NCBI GenBank assembly: GCA_963205115.1
Contig: CAUJHV010000049.1
Location: forward strand, 248,001-312,000
Source: Pseudomonadota bacterium
Lineage (GTDB): Bacteria > Pseudomonadota > Gammaproteobacteria > Burkholderiales > Burkholderiaceae_C
DNA length: 64,000 bases
Reading direction: 5' to 3'
Shown here: positions 27,233 to 36,088 of the stretch, piece by piece
Layout of the letters: each line of letters opens with the position of its first letter
Position numbering within the stretch: position 1 is the stretch's first letter
Notes under the pieces: model-generated
Seen by the model: only the letters and a program-made list of their open reading frames with translations
Database searches by the model: none
Told to the model about the DNA's origin: nothing
Program-made: the position numbers and the translations under genes

Positions 27233-27883
27233 ATGCCCGATACCCAAGCCCCCGCCGAAATGCCTGACGGTGCGGAGAGCAGCGCCCCGGCCAGCCCCGC
27301 ACGCAAGCGACCACGCCCGGGGGAGCGGCGCGTCCAGATCCTGGAGACGCTGGCCACGATGCTGGAGCAGCCCGGTGCCGATCGCATCACCACGGCCGCG
27401 CTGGCCGCTCGGCTGCAGGTGTCGGAAGCCGCCCTGTACCGCCATTTCGCCAGCAAGGCCCAGATGTTCGAGGGACTGATCGAATTCATCGAATCCAGCC
27501 TCTTCAGCCTGATCAACCAGATCGTCGAACGCGAAGCGTCCGGTGCGGCGCAGGCGCGTCGCATCGCCACGGTGGTGCTGCAGTTCGGTGAGAAGAACCC
27601 CGGCATGACCCGCGTGATGGTGGGCGACGCGCTGGTGCTCGAGAACGAGCGTCTCTCTACCCGCATGAACCAGTTTTTCGACCGGATCGAGTCGCAGCTG
27701 CGCCAGAGCCTGCGGCAGGCCGCGGAAAGCGCCGGTTCGCCCACGCCCACCGTCGACGCCACGTCGCTGGCCTCGGCCCTGGTGTCGCTGATCGCCGGCC
27801 GCCTGCACCGCTATGCGCGATCGGGCTTCAAGCGCTCGCCGATCGAACACCTGGATCTTGCGCTGGACCGTCTGACACACTGA
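27233..27883 (+). CDS. slmA: nucleoid occlusion factor SlmA
   Basis: SlmA is the TetR-fold protein that binds chromosomal sites and blocks FtsZ assembly over the nucleoid. The ATG at 27233 gives 216 residues, close to the family length. The helix-turn-helix region is TTAALAARLQVSEAALYRHF, followed by ASKAQMFEGL. A disordered N-terminal stretch of about 25 residues precedes it. The frame is open further upstream but that part has no ribosome site and odd composition. Its FtsZ target is encoded at 3.4-4.7 kb here. Confidence 0.92.
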   Translation: MPDTQAPAEMPDGAESSAPASPARKRPRPGERRVQILETLATMLEQPGADRITTAALAARLQVSEAALYRHFASKAQMFEGLIEFIESSLFSLINQIVEREASGAAQARRIATVVLQFGEKNPGMTRVMVGDALVLENERLSTRMNQFFDRIESQLRQSLRQAAESAGSPTPTVDATSLASALVSLIAGRLHRYARSGFKRSPIEHLDLALDRLTH

Positions 27884-27893
27884 GCCGAGCGCC

Positions 27894-28586
27894 GTGCCGC
27901 CGGGCTCGCTGAGTCTGACCTGCAGCGCAGGCGAGATCGTCCTGCTGGCGCAGCGCGCGGCCTACCTGCCGCAGCACCAGACGCTGCTGGTGGCCGACGC
28001 GCACCTGGGCAAGGCCCAATCCTTTCGGCGCCTGGGTGTGCCGGTGCCCTCGGGCACGACGCGCGCCAACCTGCAGTGCCTGTCCGCTCTGCTGCAGGAC
28101 ACCGGCGCGCGCAGGCTGATCTTCCTGGGCGACATGGTCCATGCCGCCCGCGGCTGCTCGGCGGAGATCGTCGACGCCATTCGCAGATGGCGCGAAGCCC
28201 ATGCCCGGGTCGACATGGCATTGGTGCGCGGCAACCACGATGCGCCGCAGCTGGACTTCCTGGCCTGGGGCGTGGAGCCGGTCGATGAACCCCACCGCAT
28301 CGGCGGCTGGGCGCTGTGCCACCACCCACAGGCCGTCACCGCGGCCTATGCGCTGTGCGGCCACCTGCATCCCTGCGTGACGGTGGGCCGTAGCGCCGAC
28401 CGCCTGCGGCTGCCGTGTTTCCACTTTGGCGCCGAGGTCGGTGTCCTGCCGGCCTTTGGCGGCTTCACCGGCATGCACGCCATCCACCCACGACCCGGCG
28501 ACTGCGTGGCAGCCGTCGCCGACGGCCAGGTGCGCCGCGTGCCCACGCCGCTGCAGGCGCGGCGGGCTGCCGCGGCCACGGGCTGA
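27894..28586 (+). CDS. pdeM: PdeM-type metallophosphoesterase (ligase-associated repair nuclease family)
   Basis: This is a 230-residue calcineurin-like phosphoesterase. All metal motifs are present: DAHLGK (Asp35, His37), FLGDMVHA (Gly79-Asp80), RGNHD (112-116), CHHP and CGHLHP. The pattern SFRRLGVPVPSGTT matches the PdeM group, which is usually encoded with a DNA ligase, an Lhr-type helicase and an exonuclease. None of those are nearby here. Translation starts at a GTG ten bases after slmA. The N-terminal SLTCSAGEIVLLAQRAAY fits the family start. Confidence 0.85.
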   Translation: MPPGSLSLTCSAGEIVLLAQRAAYLPQHQTLLVADAHLGKAQSFRRLGVPVPSGTTRANLQCLSALLQDTGARRLIFLGDMVHAARGCSAEIVDAIRRWREAHARVDMALVRGNHDAPQLDFLAWGVEPVDEPHRIGGWALCHHPQAVTAAYALCGHLHPCVTVGRSADRLRLPCFHFGAEVGVLPAFGGFTGMHAIHPRPGDCVAAVADGQVRRVPTPLQARRAAAATG

Positions 28587-28600
28587 ATACACTGTCGCCG

Positions 28601-29476
28601 ATGAATTCGCTCGATGCCCTCCTGACCCGCGCCGACCAGTTGCTGCAACGGCTCGAACACCTGATCCCGCAGCCCCCGCGTCCGCCCGACTGGGCCGCCT
28701 CGGTCGCCTTTCGCTACCGCCGCCGCGGCGCCAGCGCGCGTCTCGAGCCGGTGCGCCATGTGGCGTCCATCGCGCTGCCCGATCTGAAGGAGATCGACGC
28801 GCAGAAGGAACGCCTGGTGCGCAATACCGAGCAATTCCTGGCCGGGCGCGGCGCCAACAACGTGTTGCTCACCGGCGCCCGCGGCACCGGCAAGAGCTCC
28901 TTGATCAAGGCTTGCCTGAACGCCTATGCGCCACGCGGCCTGCGCCTGATCGAGGTCGACAAAGCCGACCTGATCGACCTGCCGGACCTGGTCGACCTGG
29001 TGGCCAGCCGACCCGAGCGCTTCATCGTGTACTGCGACGACCTCAGCTTCGACGAGGGCGAACCGGGCTACAAGGCGCTGAAATCCATCCTCGACGGCTC
29101 CGTCGCGCAGAGCAGCGACAACGTGCTGATCTACGCCACGAGCAACCGGCGCCACCTGCTGCCGGAGTACATGAAGGAAAACCTCAGCTACCAGCACACC
29201 GAGGACGGCGAGGTCCATCCGGGCGAGGTCGTGGAAGAGAAGATCTCGCTGTCCGAGCGCTTCGGGCTGTGGATCAGCTTCTATCCCTTCAGCCAGGACG
29301 AATACCTGGCCATCGTGCGCCAGTGGCTGCTGCACCACGGCCTGCCGGCGGCCGACATCGAGGCGGCGCGGCCGCACGCCTTGCTCTGGGCGCTGGAGCG
29401 CGGCTCGCGTTCCGGCCGCGTGGCGCAGCAGTTTGCGCGCGATTACGCGGCGCAGGCCCAGGACGCACGCGCATGA
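28601..29476 (+). CDS. DUF815 family AAA-type ATPase
   Basis: This is a 291-residue P-loop ATPase with Walker A GARGTGKSS (92-100), Walker B FIVYCDDLS (141-149) and the sensor-like string IYATSNRRHL. The whole length matches the DUF815 family, whose cellular role is not established. In many Burkholderiales it lies directly downstream of argJ and upstream of mutT. Here it keeps mutT (ATGA overlap) but is far from secA-argJ, which sit at 44.6-48.7 kb. The start at 28601 is 14 bases after the pdeM stop. Confidence 0.88.
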   Translation: MNSLDALLTRADQLLQRLEHLIPQPPRPPDWAASVAFRYRRRGASARLEPVRHVASIALPDLKEIDAQKERLVRNTEQFLAGRGANNVLLTGARGTGKSSLIKACLNAYAPRGLRLIEVDKADLIDLPDLVDLVASRPERFIVYCDDLSFDEGEPGYKALKSILDGSVAQSSDNVLIYATSNRRHLLPEYMKENLSYQHTEDGEVHPGEVVEEKISLSERFGLWISFYPFSQDEYLAIVRQWLLHHGLPAADIEAARPHALLWALERGSRSGRVAQQFARDYAAQAQDARA

Positions 29477-29913
29477 CGGCGGCATCCGGCCCGGTCGAGC
29501 GGGTGCCTGTCGATGTGGCGGTGGGCGTGCTGATCCGCGCGGACGGCAGCTTCCTGCTCACCAGCCGGCCCGAGGGCAAGGTCTATGCCGGTTATTGGGA
29601 GTTTCCGGGTGGCAAGCTCGAAGCGGGCGAATCGGTCGAAGAAGCCTTGCGGCGCGAGTTGCACGAGGAAATCGGCGTGACCATCGGCGCGGTCACACCC
29701 TGGAAGATCAAGGAATTCGACTATCCGCATGCCCGTGTGCGCCTGCACTTCTGCAAGGTCAGCGTGTGGAGCGGCGAGTTGCACATGCGCGAGAACCAGC
29801 GCATGTCCTGGGAGACGCTGCCCGTGCAGGTGGCACCCGTGCTGCCCGGTACGGTCCCGGTGCTGGAGTGGCTGGCCCAGGAGCGGGCGGCGGGTGTCGG
29901 CGCCAGCGCGTAG
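29473..29913 (+). CDS. mutT: MutT-type Nudix hydrolase (8-oxo-dGTP diphosphatase)
   Basis: This is a 146-residue Nudix protein. The Nudix box is complete at residues 47-69 (G-x5-E-x7-REL-x-EEIGV, beginning GKLEAGE). Length and the string YWEFPGGK match MutT, which removes oxidised dGTP from the nucleotide pool. It overlaps the DUF815 ATPase gene by four bases, the conserved partnership in betaproteobacteria. Confidence 0.92.
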   Translation: MTAASGPVERVPVDVAVGVLIRADGSFLLTSRPEGKVYAGYWEFPGGKLEAGESVEEALRRELHEEIGVTIGAVTPWKIKEFDYPHARVRLHFCKVSVWSGELHMRENQRMSWETLPVQVAPVLPGTVPVLEWLAQERAAGVGASA

Positions 29914-29922
29914 ACTGCCGCC

Positions 29923-30336
29923 ATGGAGAGCAAAACGACGTCGTGGCTGGACGAGATCCTGTGGGATCGCGATGGGCTCGTGCCCGTCATCGCCCAGGAG
30001 CGCGACAGCCAGGACGTGGTGATGTTCGCCTACATGAACCGCGAGGCTTTGGCCCAGACGGTGGCACGCGGGCAGGCCGTCTATTTCAGTCGCTCGCGCG
30101 GACGCCTGTGGCACAAGGGCGAGGAGTCCGGGCATTTCCAGACCGTCCACGAGGTGCGGCTGGATTGCGATGGCGACGTGGTGCTGCTGAAGATCACCCA
30201 GCACGGGCACGAGCCCGGCATCGCGTGCCACACCGGCCGCCATTCCTGCTTCTTCAAGCGGCTCGACGACGGACGCTGGACCGACGTCGATCCGGTGCTG
30301 AAGGCCCCCGAGCAGATCTACCACCGGCCGAGCTGA
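29923..30336 (+). CDS. hisI: phosphoribosyl-AMP cyclohydrolase
   Basis: HisI opens the purine ring of PR-AMP in histidine synthesis. It has 137 residues, the single-domain form. Metal sites are visible: DCDGD (81-85) and the zinc cysteines in [10 protein letters not shown] (Cys102, Cys109). It is followed one base later by hisE, which catalyses the preceding step. The rest of the his operon is not in the window. Confidence 0.96.
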   Translation: MESKTTSWLDEILWDRDGLVPVIAQERDSQDVVMFAYMNREALAQTVARGQAVYFSRSRGRLWHKGEESGHFQTVHEVRLDCDGDVVLLKITQHGHEPGIACHTGRHSCFFKRLDDGRWTDVDPVLKAPEQIYHRPS

Positions 30337-30337
30337 G

Positions 30338-30694
30338 ATGCCCACGAGCGACGACACCCTGGCGCGCCTGGCCGCCGTCATCGAATCCCGCCGCGGCGGC
30401 GACCCCGACAAGAGCTATGTCGCGCGCCTGTTCGCCAAGGGCCTGGACAGCATGCTCAAGAAGGTGGGCGAAGAAGCCACCGAAGTGGTCATGGCGGCCA
30501 AGGATGGCGACCCCGCACGCGTGACGGCCGAAGTGGCCGACCTGTGGTTCCACTGCATGGTGGTGCTCGCGGCGCAGGGGCTCACGCCGGCCGATGTCCT
30601 GCAGGAATTGCGGCGCCGCGAGGGCCTGTCCGGGCTCGAGGAATTTGCCCTGCGCAAGGCCCAGGCGCGCGAGCAGGCACCGCCGCCGCCATGA
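30338..30694 (+). CDS. hisE: phosphoribosyl-ATP pyrophosphatase
   Basis: HisE hydrolyses phosphoribosyl-ATP to PR-AMP. The 118-residue protein is a MazG-like all-alpha pyrophosphatase, with the conserved [17 protein letters not shown] and [11 protein letters not shown]. Its stop overlaps the start of the following membrane-protein gene (ATGA), so the his pair and the genes up to tatC probably form one transcript. Confidence 0.95.
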   Translation: MPTSDDTLARLAAVIESRRGGDPDKSYVARLFAKGLDSMLKKVGEEATEVVMAAKDGDPARVTAEVADLWFHCMVVLAAQGLTPADVLQELRRREGLSGLEEFALRKAQAREQAPPPP

Positions 30695-31059
30695 GCCCGT
30701 CGCAGGATCTGCCGCGCCCGGCGGCGCGCACGCCGGAGGAACTCCAGGCGCTGAAGAACATCACGCAGGTGGTCTACGCGCTGCAGGCGCTGAGCTTCTT
30801 CTGGGGCGTGCCGGCGCTGGTGGCCGTCATCATCAACTACATCAAGCGCGACGAAGCCCGCGGCACGCTGTACGAGAGCCATTTCGACTGGCAGATCCGC
30901 AGCTTCTGGTGGGGTCTGCTGTGGAGCGCCATCGGCATGGTGCTGGCGGTGGTCCTCGTGGGCTTCCTGGTGATGTTCATCGCGTGGATCTGGATGGTCT
31001 ACCGCGTGGTCAAGGGCTGGCTGCGGCTGACCGAAGGCAAGCCGGTGCTGCCGGCCTGA
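30691..31059 (+). CDS. DUF4870-type membrane protein
   Basis: This is a 122-residue inner-membrane protein with three hydrophobic segments (about residues 27-48, 72-97 and 88-107, the last two nearly continuous). The strings [20 protein letters not shown] and FWWGLLW are typical of small DUF4870-like proteins often placed between hisE and the HIT gene in Burkholderiales. No function is known. The start overlaps the hisE stop. Confidence 0.75.
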   Translation: MSPSQDLPRPAARTPEELQALKNITQVVYALQALSFFWGVPALVAVIINYIKRDEARGTLYESHFDWQIRSFWWGLLWSAIGMVLAVVLVGFLVMFIAWIWMVYRVVKGWLRLTEGKPVLPA

Positions 31060-31083
31060 TTCGAATCGAAGGGACTTGTAGCG

Positions 31084-31431
31084 ATGTCGAGCGACCCCAA
31101 CTGCATCTTCTGCAAGATCGTGGCCGGACAGATACCGGCCCGAAAGGTGCACGAAGACGAGGACTTGATTGCGTTTCACGACATCCATCCGTGGGCGCCA
31201 GTCCACGTGCTGGTGATTCCGAAGCTGCATATCGCCACCTTGTCCGACGCCGGGCCCGAACACGAGGCCTTGCTGGGCCGCATGCTGGGCCTGGCGCCGC
31301 GGCTGATGAGGGAACTCGGCGTGACCAATGGGTTTCGAACACTGGTCAATACCGGCAAGGATGGAGGCCAGGAGGTCTACCACCTCCACATGCATGTGAT
31401 GGGTGGTCCTCGACCCTGGGCGCGCGGCTGA
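31084..31431 (+). CDS. HIT-family (HinT-type) nucleotide hydrolase
   Basis: This is a 115-residue histidine-triad protein. The triad is HLHMHVMGG (His100, His102, His104) and the N-terminal [13 protein letters not shown] is typical of the HinT branch. HinT enzymes hydrolyse adenosine phosphoramidates. It is a conserved neighbour of hisE and tatA in Burkholderiales. Confidence 0.93.
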   Translation: MSSDPNCIFCKIVAGQIPARKVHEDEDLIAFHDIHPWAPVHVLVIPKLHIATLSDAGPEHEALLGRMLGLAPRLMRELGVTNGFRTLVNTGKDGGQEVYHLHMHVMGGPRPWARG

Positions 31432-31477
31432 AAGCGCCGGGCACCTAGAATCCGCTGTTTGTGTTCAGGAGAAAACC

Positions 31478-31720
31478 ATGGGATCGTTCAGCATCTGGCA
31501 TTGGCTCATCGTGCTGCTGGTCGTGGTGCTGATCTTCGGCACCAAGAAACTCAAGAACATCGGCGCCGATCTCGGCGGCGCAGTCAAGGGCTTCAAGGAT
31601 GGCGTCAAGGGCGCCAATGACGCTGCCGACGACGCGGCGGCGGAACCGCCCCAGCAGGTCACGGCGCGCAAGGCGACCGAAGGCCAGACGGTCGACGTCG
31701 AAGCCAAGACCAAGGTCTGA
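31478..31720 (+). CDS. tatA: Sec-independent translocase subunit TatA
   Basis: TatA forms the variable pore of the twin-arginine translocase. It has 80 residues: a membrane helix at about 5-21 ([16 protein letters not shown]), the hinge [10 protein letters not shown], an amphipathic helix ([14 protein letters not shown]) and an acidic disordered tail. AGGAG lies nine bases before the ATG. It is the first of a tatABC set. Twin-arginine clients in this window are the Rieske protein and the copper oxidase. Confidence 0.95.
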   Translation: MGSFSIWHWLIVLLVVVLIFGTKKLKNIGADLGGAVKGFKDGVKGANDAADDAAAEPPQQVTARKATEGQTVDVEAKTKV

Positions 31721-31787
31721 CCACTGGCCGGTTCTGCTCGGGCATGCGGCCTGAGCGGCTTGCCGACTGCGGTCCAACGCCCACTTC

Positions 31788-32285
31788 ATGATCGATTTCG
31801 GTTTCGACAAGATCGCCCTCATCGGCGCAGTGGCCCTGATCGTCATAGGGCCCGAAAAGTTGCCCAAGGTGGCCCGCACGGTGGGTCATCTGTTCGGCAA
31901 GGCGCAGCGCTATGTCGCCGACGTGAAGGCGGAAGTGAACCGCTCGATCGAACTCGAAGACCTCAAGAAGATGAAGACCGAGTTTGAGGACGCGGCGCGC
32001 AGCGTCGAGAAGACCGTGCAGAGTGAGCTCAATTCCGCCTCGGCCGAGTTCGAGAAGGACTGGGCGCAGACGACGGCCGGCCTGAGCTCGACGCCGCTGC
32101 AGGAGCCGCACGACGCATTCCCGGATTCCGTGCCCTCGTACAAGCATCCGGGCAAGAAGTGGCGCCTCAAGCGCGGCGCCATGCCCCAGTGGTACAAGCA
32201 GCGGCAGGGCATCCGCACCAAGGCCCAATCCGGTGCCGCGCGCGTGGCCCGCTTTCGGCCGCCGGGAATGAAAACGCCGACATGA
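31788..32285 (+). CDS. tatB: Sec-independent translocase subunit TatB
   Basis: TatB has 165 residues with the N-terminal [20 protein letters not shown] membrane helix, the hinge [11 protein letters not shown], and a long amphipathic region. TatB and TatC recognise twin-arginine signals. The basic C-terminal tail (KKWRLKRG and beyond) is longer than in some relatives. The stop overlaps the tatC start (ATGA). Confidence 0.94.
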   Translation: MIDFGFDKIALIGAVALIVIGPEKLPKVARTVGHLFGKAQRYVADVKAEVNRSIELEDLKKMKTEFEDAARSVEKTVQSELNSASAEFEKDWAQTTAGLSSTPLQEPHDAFPDSVPSYKHPGKKWRLKRGAMPQWYKQRQGIRTKAQSGAARVARFRPPGMKTPT

Positions 32286-33061
32286 GCGCCACGGACCCCA
32301 AGGAGGATGAACTTGCCGGCACCGAAGCGCCGTTCGTCTCTCACCTCGTCGAACTGCGTGATCGGCTGATCCGGGCGCTCATTGCCGTGGGCATCGCCTT
32401 CGGCATCCTGGCCTTCTTCCCCGGGCCCGGGGCGCTGTACGACCTTCTGGCGCAGCCCATGGTGGCGCACCTGCCCCAGGGCACCAAGCTGATCGCCACG
32501 AACGTCATCTCGCCCGTGCTGGTGCCGCTGAAGATCACGCTGATGGCGGCCTTCATGCTGGCGCTGCCGTTCGTGCTGTACCAGGTGTGGGCCTTCGTCG
32601 CGCCGGGCCTGTATTCGTACGAGAAGAAGATGGTGCTGCCGCTGGTCATCTCCAGCACCATCCTGTTCATCGTGGGCGTGGCTTTCTGCTATTTCCTGGT
32701 GATCCCGGGGATGTCGCGCTTCATCCAGGCCTTTGCTCCATCGGCCATCACGGCCGCACCAGACATCGAGCAGTACTTCGGCTTCGTGCTCACGCTGTTC
32801 TTTGTCTTCGGCATCGCGTTCGAGGTGCCGATTGCGGTGATCGTGCTGGCGCGCATCGGCGTGGTCACCATCGACCAGCTCAAGCAGGCGCGCGGCTACT
32901 TCGTGGTCGCGTCCTTCATCATCGCGGCGGTCGTGACGCCGCCCGACGTGATCTCGCAGCTGGCGCTGGCGGTGCCGATGTGCATCCTGTACGAGGTCGG
33001 CATCTTTGCAGCTCGGTTGTTCATCCGGCACACGCAGGCGCCGCCGGACAGCGCCACCTGA
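32282..33061 (+). CDS. tatC: Sec-independent translocase subunit TatC
   Basis: TatC is the 259-residue, six-helix receptor of the Tat system. The conserved N-terminal [12 protein letters not shown] carries the glutamate that contacts the twin-arginine signal, and the periplasmic loop FQAFAPS-like region is present. It is coupled to tatB by a four-base overlap and closes the operon that starts near hisI. A small stem spans its stop and that of the convergent protease gene. Confidence 0.96.
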   Translation: MSATDPKEDELAGTEAPFVSHLVELRDRLIRALIAVGIAFGILAFFPGPGALYDLLAQPMVAHLPQGTKLIATNVISPVLVPLKITLMAAFMLALPFVLYQVWAFVAPGLYSYEKKMVLPLVISSTILFIVGVAFCYFLVIPGMSRFIQAFAPSAITAAPDIEQYFGFVLTLFFVFGIAFEVPIAVIVLARIGVVTIDQLKQARGYFVVASFIIAAVVTPPDVISQLALAVPMCILYEVGIFAARLFIRHTQAPPDSAT

Positions 33062-33080
33062 GCGCCGCCTGCTGCGCTCA
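33059..33080. terminator. short hairpin over the tatC and protease stops
   Basis: TGAGCG and CGCTCA form a 6-base stem with a 10-base loop. The outer bases are the tatC stop and the stop of the convergent protease gene. It is too short to be sure, but it is the only structure in the 16-base gap between the two genes. Confidence 0.3.
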
Positions 33081-34271
33081 GCGCGCGGCCACCGTCTGCG
33101 GCCGCTGGGCCACGACGACATCCAGATCGAGGCGCTGCTCGTTGCGCTGCACGGCCACCCGCACGCGTGATTGCGGCTTGAGTGCGGCGACGGCCTTGAG
33201 CAGTTCAGCCTCGTTCTTGACGGGCTTGTCGCCGATGCGCAGCACGACATCGCCCGGCCGCATGCCGGCCGCGCTGGCGGGCCCATCCTGCAACACGCCG
33301 CGGATCAGCACGCCTTCGCGCACCGACAGCCCCAGCGACTCCGCCACCTCTGCCGTGAGCTCACGCGGTACCACGCCGATCCAGCCCCGCACGACGCGTC
33401 CCTCGCGCACGAGGGCTTCCATGACCTCGCGGGCGAGATCCACCGGCACCGCAAAACCGATGCCCTGGCTGCCGCCGCTTTGCGAGAAGATGGCCGTGTT
33501 GATGCCTACCAGCGCGCCTTGTGCGTCAACCAGCGCGCCGCCCGAATTGCCGGGGTTGATCGCCGCGTCGGTCTGGATGAAGTTCTCGAAGGTCGACAGC
33601 CCCAGGCGGTTGCGACCCAAGGCGCTGACGATGCCCGCAGTGACGGTCTGGCCGACGTTGAACGGATTGCCGATGGCCAGCACTGCGTCGCCCACCTGAA
33701 GCCGCGCGGGGTCGCCGATCAGCACGACCGGAAGCGGCGACAGATCGATCTTCAGCACCGCGATGTCGGTCTCGGCATCCGCGCCGATCAGCTTGGCGCG
33801 CGCCTGTCGGCCATCGGCCAGCTGAACCTCGATGTCGTCGGCGCCGGCCACGACGTGCTGGTTGGTCAGCAGATAGCCCTCGGGAGACACGATCACGCCG
33901 GACCCCAGGCCCACCTGGGGTTGCGGCGCGCCGCCGCGCTCGCCGAAGAAGAAGCGGAACGCCGGGTCGTCCAGGTGTGGACTGCGCGCCGTGGCTTTCT
34001 GCGCCGTGACAGAGACGACCGCCGGGCCCGCCGCTCGCGCCGCCACGGAGAAGCTGCCCGCGACGGCGGCTGCCGCGGGTGTCGAGGGAATCGCAGTGGC
34101 CATGGCCGTCGCGTTGGAAGGCGGCGCAGCGGCTGGTGCCTGGATGACGGTGGGCGTCGGCAGCAGGGCGGTACGGCGCCCCAGCCAGTCCGGCTTGAGC
34201 GTGGCGATCACGAACAGCACCGCCACGGCGACCGTGACGGTCTGCGAGAAAATCAGCCAGGTCTTGTGCAT
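33078..34271 (-). CDS. DegS-like membrane-anchored trypsin-type serine protease
   Basis: This is a 397-residue HtrA-family protease. An N-terminal membrane helix (about residues 7-24) anchors it to the inner membrane; a Pro/Ala linker follows. The protease domain has the full triad His139 (TNQHVV), Asp169 (ETDIAVLK) and Ser243 (NPGNSGGA). One PDZ domain (about 290-385) ends the protein, as in DegS rather than two-PDZ DegP. Expected role: periplasmic quality control or regulated cleavage of an envelope-stress anti-sigma factor. It is divergent from the Nif3-like gene, 15 bases apart, a pairing common in Burkholderiales. Confidence 0.9.
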   Translation of the reverse strand: MHKTWLIFSQTVTVAVAVLFVIATLKPDWLGRRTALLPTPTVIQAPAAAPPSNATAMATAIPSTPAAAAVAGSFSVAARAAGPAVVSVTAQKATARSPHLDDPAFRFFFGERGGAPQPQVGLGSGVIVSPEGYLLTNQHVVAGADDIEVQLADGRQARAKLIGADAETDIAVLKIDLSPLPVVLIGDPARLQVGDAVLAIGNPFNVGQTVTAGIVSALGRNRLGLSTFENFIQTDAAINPGNSGGALVDAQGALVGINTAIFSQSGGSQGIGFAVPVDLAREVMEALVREGRVVRGWIGVVPRELTAEVAESLGLSVREGVLIRGVLQDGPASAAGMRPGDVVLRIGDKPVKNEAELLKAVAALKPQSRVRVAVQRNEQRLDLDVVVAQRPQTVAAR

Positions 34272-34286
34272 CACGGGGGCGTGCCG

Positions 34287-35036
34287 ATGGTTCAGCGTCA
34301 GGAAGTCGATCGCTACTTGCGCGAGTTGCTGGCGCCGGACCGGTTCAAGGATTATGGGCCGAACGGTCTGCAGGTCGAGGGCAAAGCCGAGGTGCGCACC
34401 ATCGTGTGCGGCGTGACGGCGAGCCTGGCCCTGATCGAGGCGGCGGCGGACCTTGGCGCCGACGCGCTGCTGGTCCATCACGGCCTGTTCTGGCGCGGCC
34501 AGGACGGGCGCCTGACCGGCTGGCTGCGTGCGCGCGTGGCGCGCCTGATCGCGGCAGACATCAACCTGTTCGCTTTCCACCTCCCTCTGGATGCCCACCC
34601 GCTGCTGGGTAACAACGCCCAGTGGGGGCAGCGGCTCGGTCTGCGTCACGAAGCCAGCACGGGCGACCAGGACCTGGTTTTTGTCGGCTCACCGGCGCTG
34701 CCGACGAGCCTGGACGAACTGACGCAACGGGTCGGCCAGGCGCTGGGTCGGGAGCCCTTGGTGCTGGCAGGCGACGGTCGACCTTTGCGCCGGGTCGCCT
34801 GGTGCTCCGGTGGTGCCCAGGGCCACTTCGAAGACGCCATCGCGGCCGGCGCCGATGCCTACCTGACGGGTGAGATTTCCGAGCCCCAGGCGCACCTGGC
34901 CAAGGAAACCGGCGTAGCCTTCCTGGCCTGCGGCCACCACGCGTCGGAGCGCTTCGGCATCCAGGCCGTGGCCGACGATGTGGCCAGGCGCTTCGGTCTG
35001 CACAGCCGCTTCATCGACATCCCCAATCCCGCATGA
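34287..35036 (+). CDS. Nif3-like dinuclear metal-centre protein
   Basis: This is a 249-residue member of the Nif3/YbgI family. Metal-binding signatures are present: LLVHHGLFW (His pair), FAFHLPLDAHP and the C-terminal LACGHHASERFG with the conserved histidine and glutamate. Its biochemical role is uncertain; relatives are described as GTP cyclohydrolase-like metal proteins. The ATG at 34287 is preferred over a GTG six bases earlier. The stop overlaps the pdxA start (ATGA). Confidence 0.92.
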   Translation: MVQRQEVDRYLRELLAPDRFKDYGPNGLQVEGKAEVRTIVCGVTASLALIEAAADLGADALLVHHGLFWRGQDGRLTGWLRARVARLIAADINLFAFHLPLDAHPLLGNNAQWGQRLGLRHEASTGDQDLVFVGSPALPTSLDELTQRVGQALGREPLVLAGDGRPLRRVAWCSGGAQGHFEDAIAAGADAYLTGEISEPQAHLAKETGVAFLACGHHASERFGIQAVADDVARRFGLHSRFIDIPNPA

Positions 35037-36088
35037 ATCCGAACAGCGGTACCACGCACGACACGGGCCGATCGCCGCGGCTTCTGGTCACGATGGGTGA
35101 TGCGGCGGGTGTAGGCCCGGAGTGCATCGTGCAGGCGTTCCTGCGTGGGCACCTCCAAGGCGCGGTGGTGGTGGGCGATCTGGGCGTGATGCGCCGGGCA
35201 TCGGACGCGCTGCCGGCGCGCCCGATGCTGGCCAGGCTCGAGTCGCCCACCGATGTCGACACCGCGCCGCCGGGCTGCCTGGCGGTGTGGACGCCGCCTG
35301 GCCTGGCCGAGGGACTGGACCGCCTGCCGCTGGGGCGCGCCGACGCGCGCGCTGGCGCAGCGGCTGCCTGCTGCATCGAACAGGCCGTTGCGGCGATCCG
35401 TGGCGGGCTGGCCGATGCGCTGGTCACGGCGCCGATCCACAAGGCGGCTCTGGCGGCCGCGGGGATTGGCTTTCCCGGCCACACCGAGATGCTGCAGGCG
35501 CTGTCGGTGTCGCCAGGCGCGCCCTTGCCGCCGGTGCGCATGATGCTCGCCAACGACGAGTTGAAGGTCGTGCTGGTGACCATCCACCAGTCACTGCGCT
35601 CGGCCATCGACGCCGTGACATTCGAGGCCGTGCTGCAGACCCTGCGCATCGCCCATCGGGCTGCCGCGTCCTGGGGTCAGCCGGCGCCGCGCGTGGCCGT
35701 GGCCGGCCTGAATCCGCATGCCGGCGAGGACGGGCTGTTCGGTGACGAGGAGATCCGCATCATCGCCCCGGCGATCGAAGCCGCTCGCCGCGAGGGCATC
35801 GATGCGCAGGGCCCGTATCCGCCCGATACCGTGTTCATGCGGGCGCGTGATGTGCCGGGGCATGCGGGCGCCTTCGATCTCGTGGTGGCCATGACACACG
35901 ACCACGGCCTCATCCCGGTGAAGTACCTGGGCGTCGAGCACGGTGTCAATGTCACGCTGGGCTTGCCCTTCGTGCGGACCAGCCCGGACCACGGTACGGC
36001 TTTCGACATCGCTGGCCAAGGCAGGGCCGATCCGCGCAGCCTGGAAGCCGCCGTGCGCTGGGCACGGCGCGCCGTCACGACGCCCTGA
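35033..36088 (+). CDS. pdxA: 4-hydroxythreonine-4-phosphate dehydrogenase
   Basis: PdxA oxidises 4-phosphohydroxy-L-threonine in the DXP-dependent route to pyridoxal phosphate. The 351-residue product carries the N-terminal TMGDAAGVGPE (20-30), metal site FPGHTEML, GLNPHAGEDG and the C-terminal DHGTAFDIAGQG. It is coupled to the Nif3-like gene. The stop codon abuts the stop of the convergent DUF1631 gene with no spacer (TGA|TCA). Confidence 0.96.
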   Translation: MNPNSGTTHDTGRSPRLLVTMGDAAGVGPECIVQAFLRGHLQGAVVVGDLGVMRRASDALPARPMLARLESPTDVDTAPPGCLAVWTPPGLAEGLDRLPLGRADARAGAAAACCIEQAVAAIRGGLADALVTAPIHKAALAAAGIGFPGHTEMLQALSVSPGAPLPPVRMMLANDELKVVLVTIHQSLRSAIDAVTFEAVLQTLRIAHRAAASWGQPAPRVAVAGLNPHAGEDGLFGDEEIRIIAPAIEAARREGIDAQGPYPPDTVFMRARDVPGHAGAFDLVVAMTHDHGLIPVKYLGVEHGVNVTLGLPFVRTSPDHGTAFDIAGQGRADPRSLEAAVRWARRAVTTP

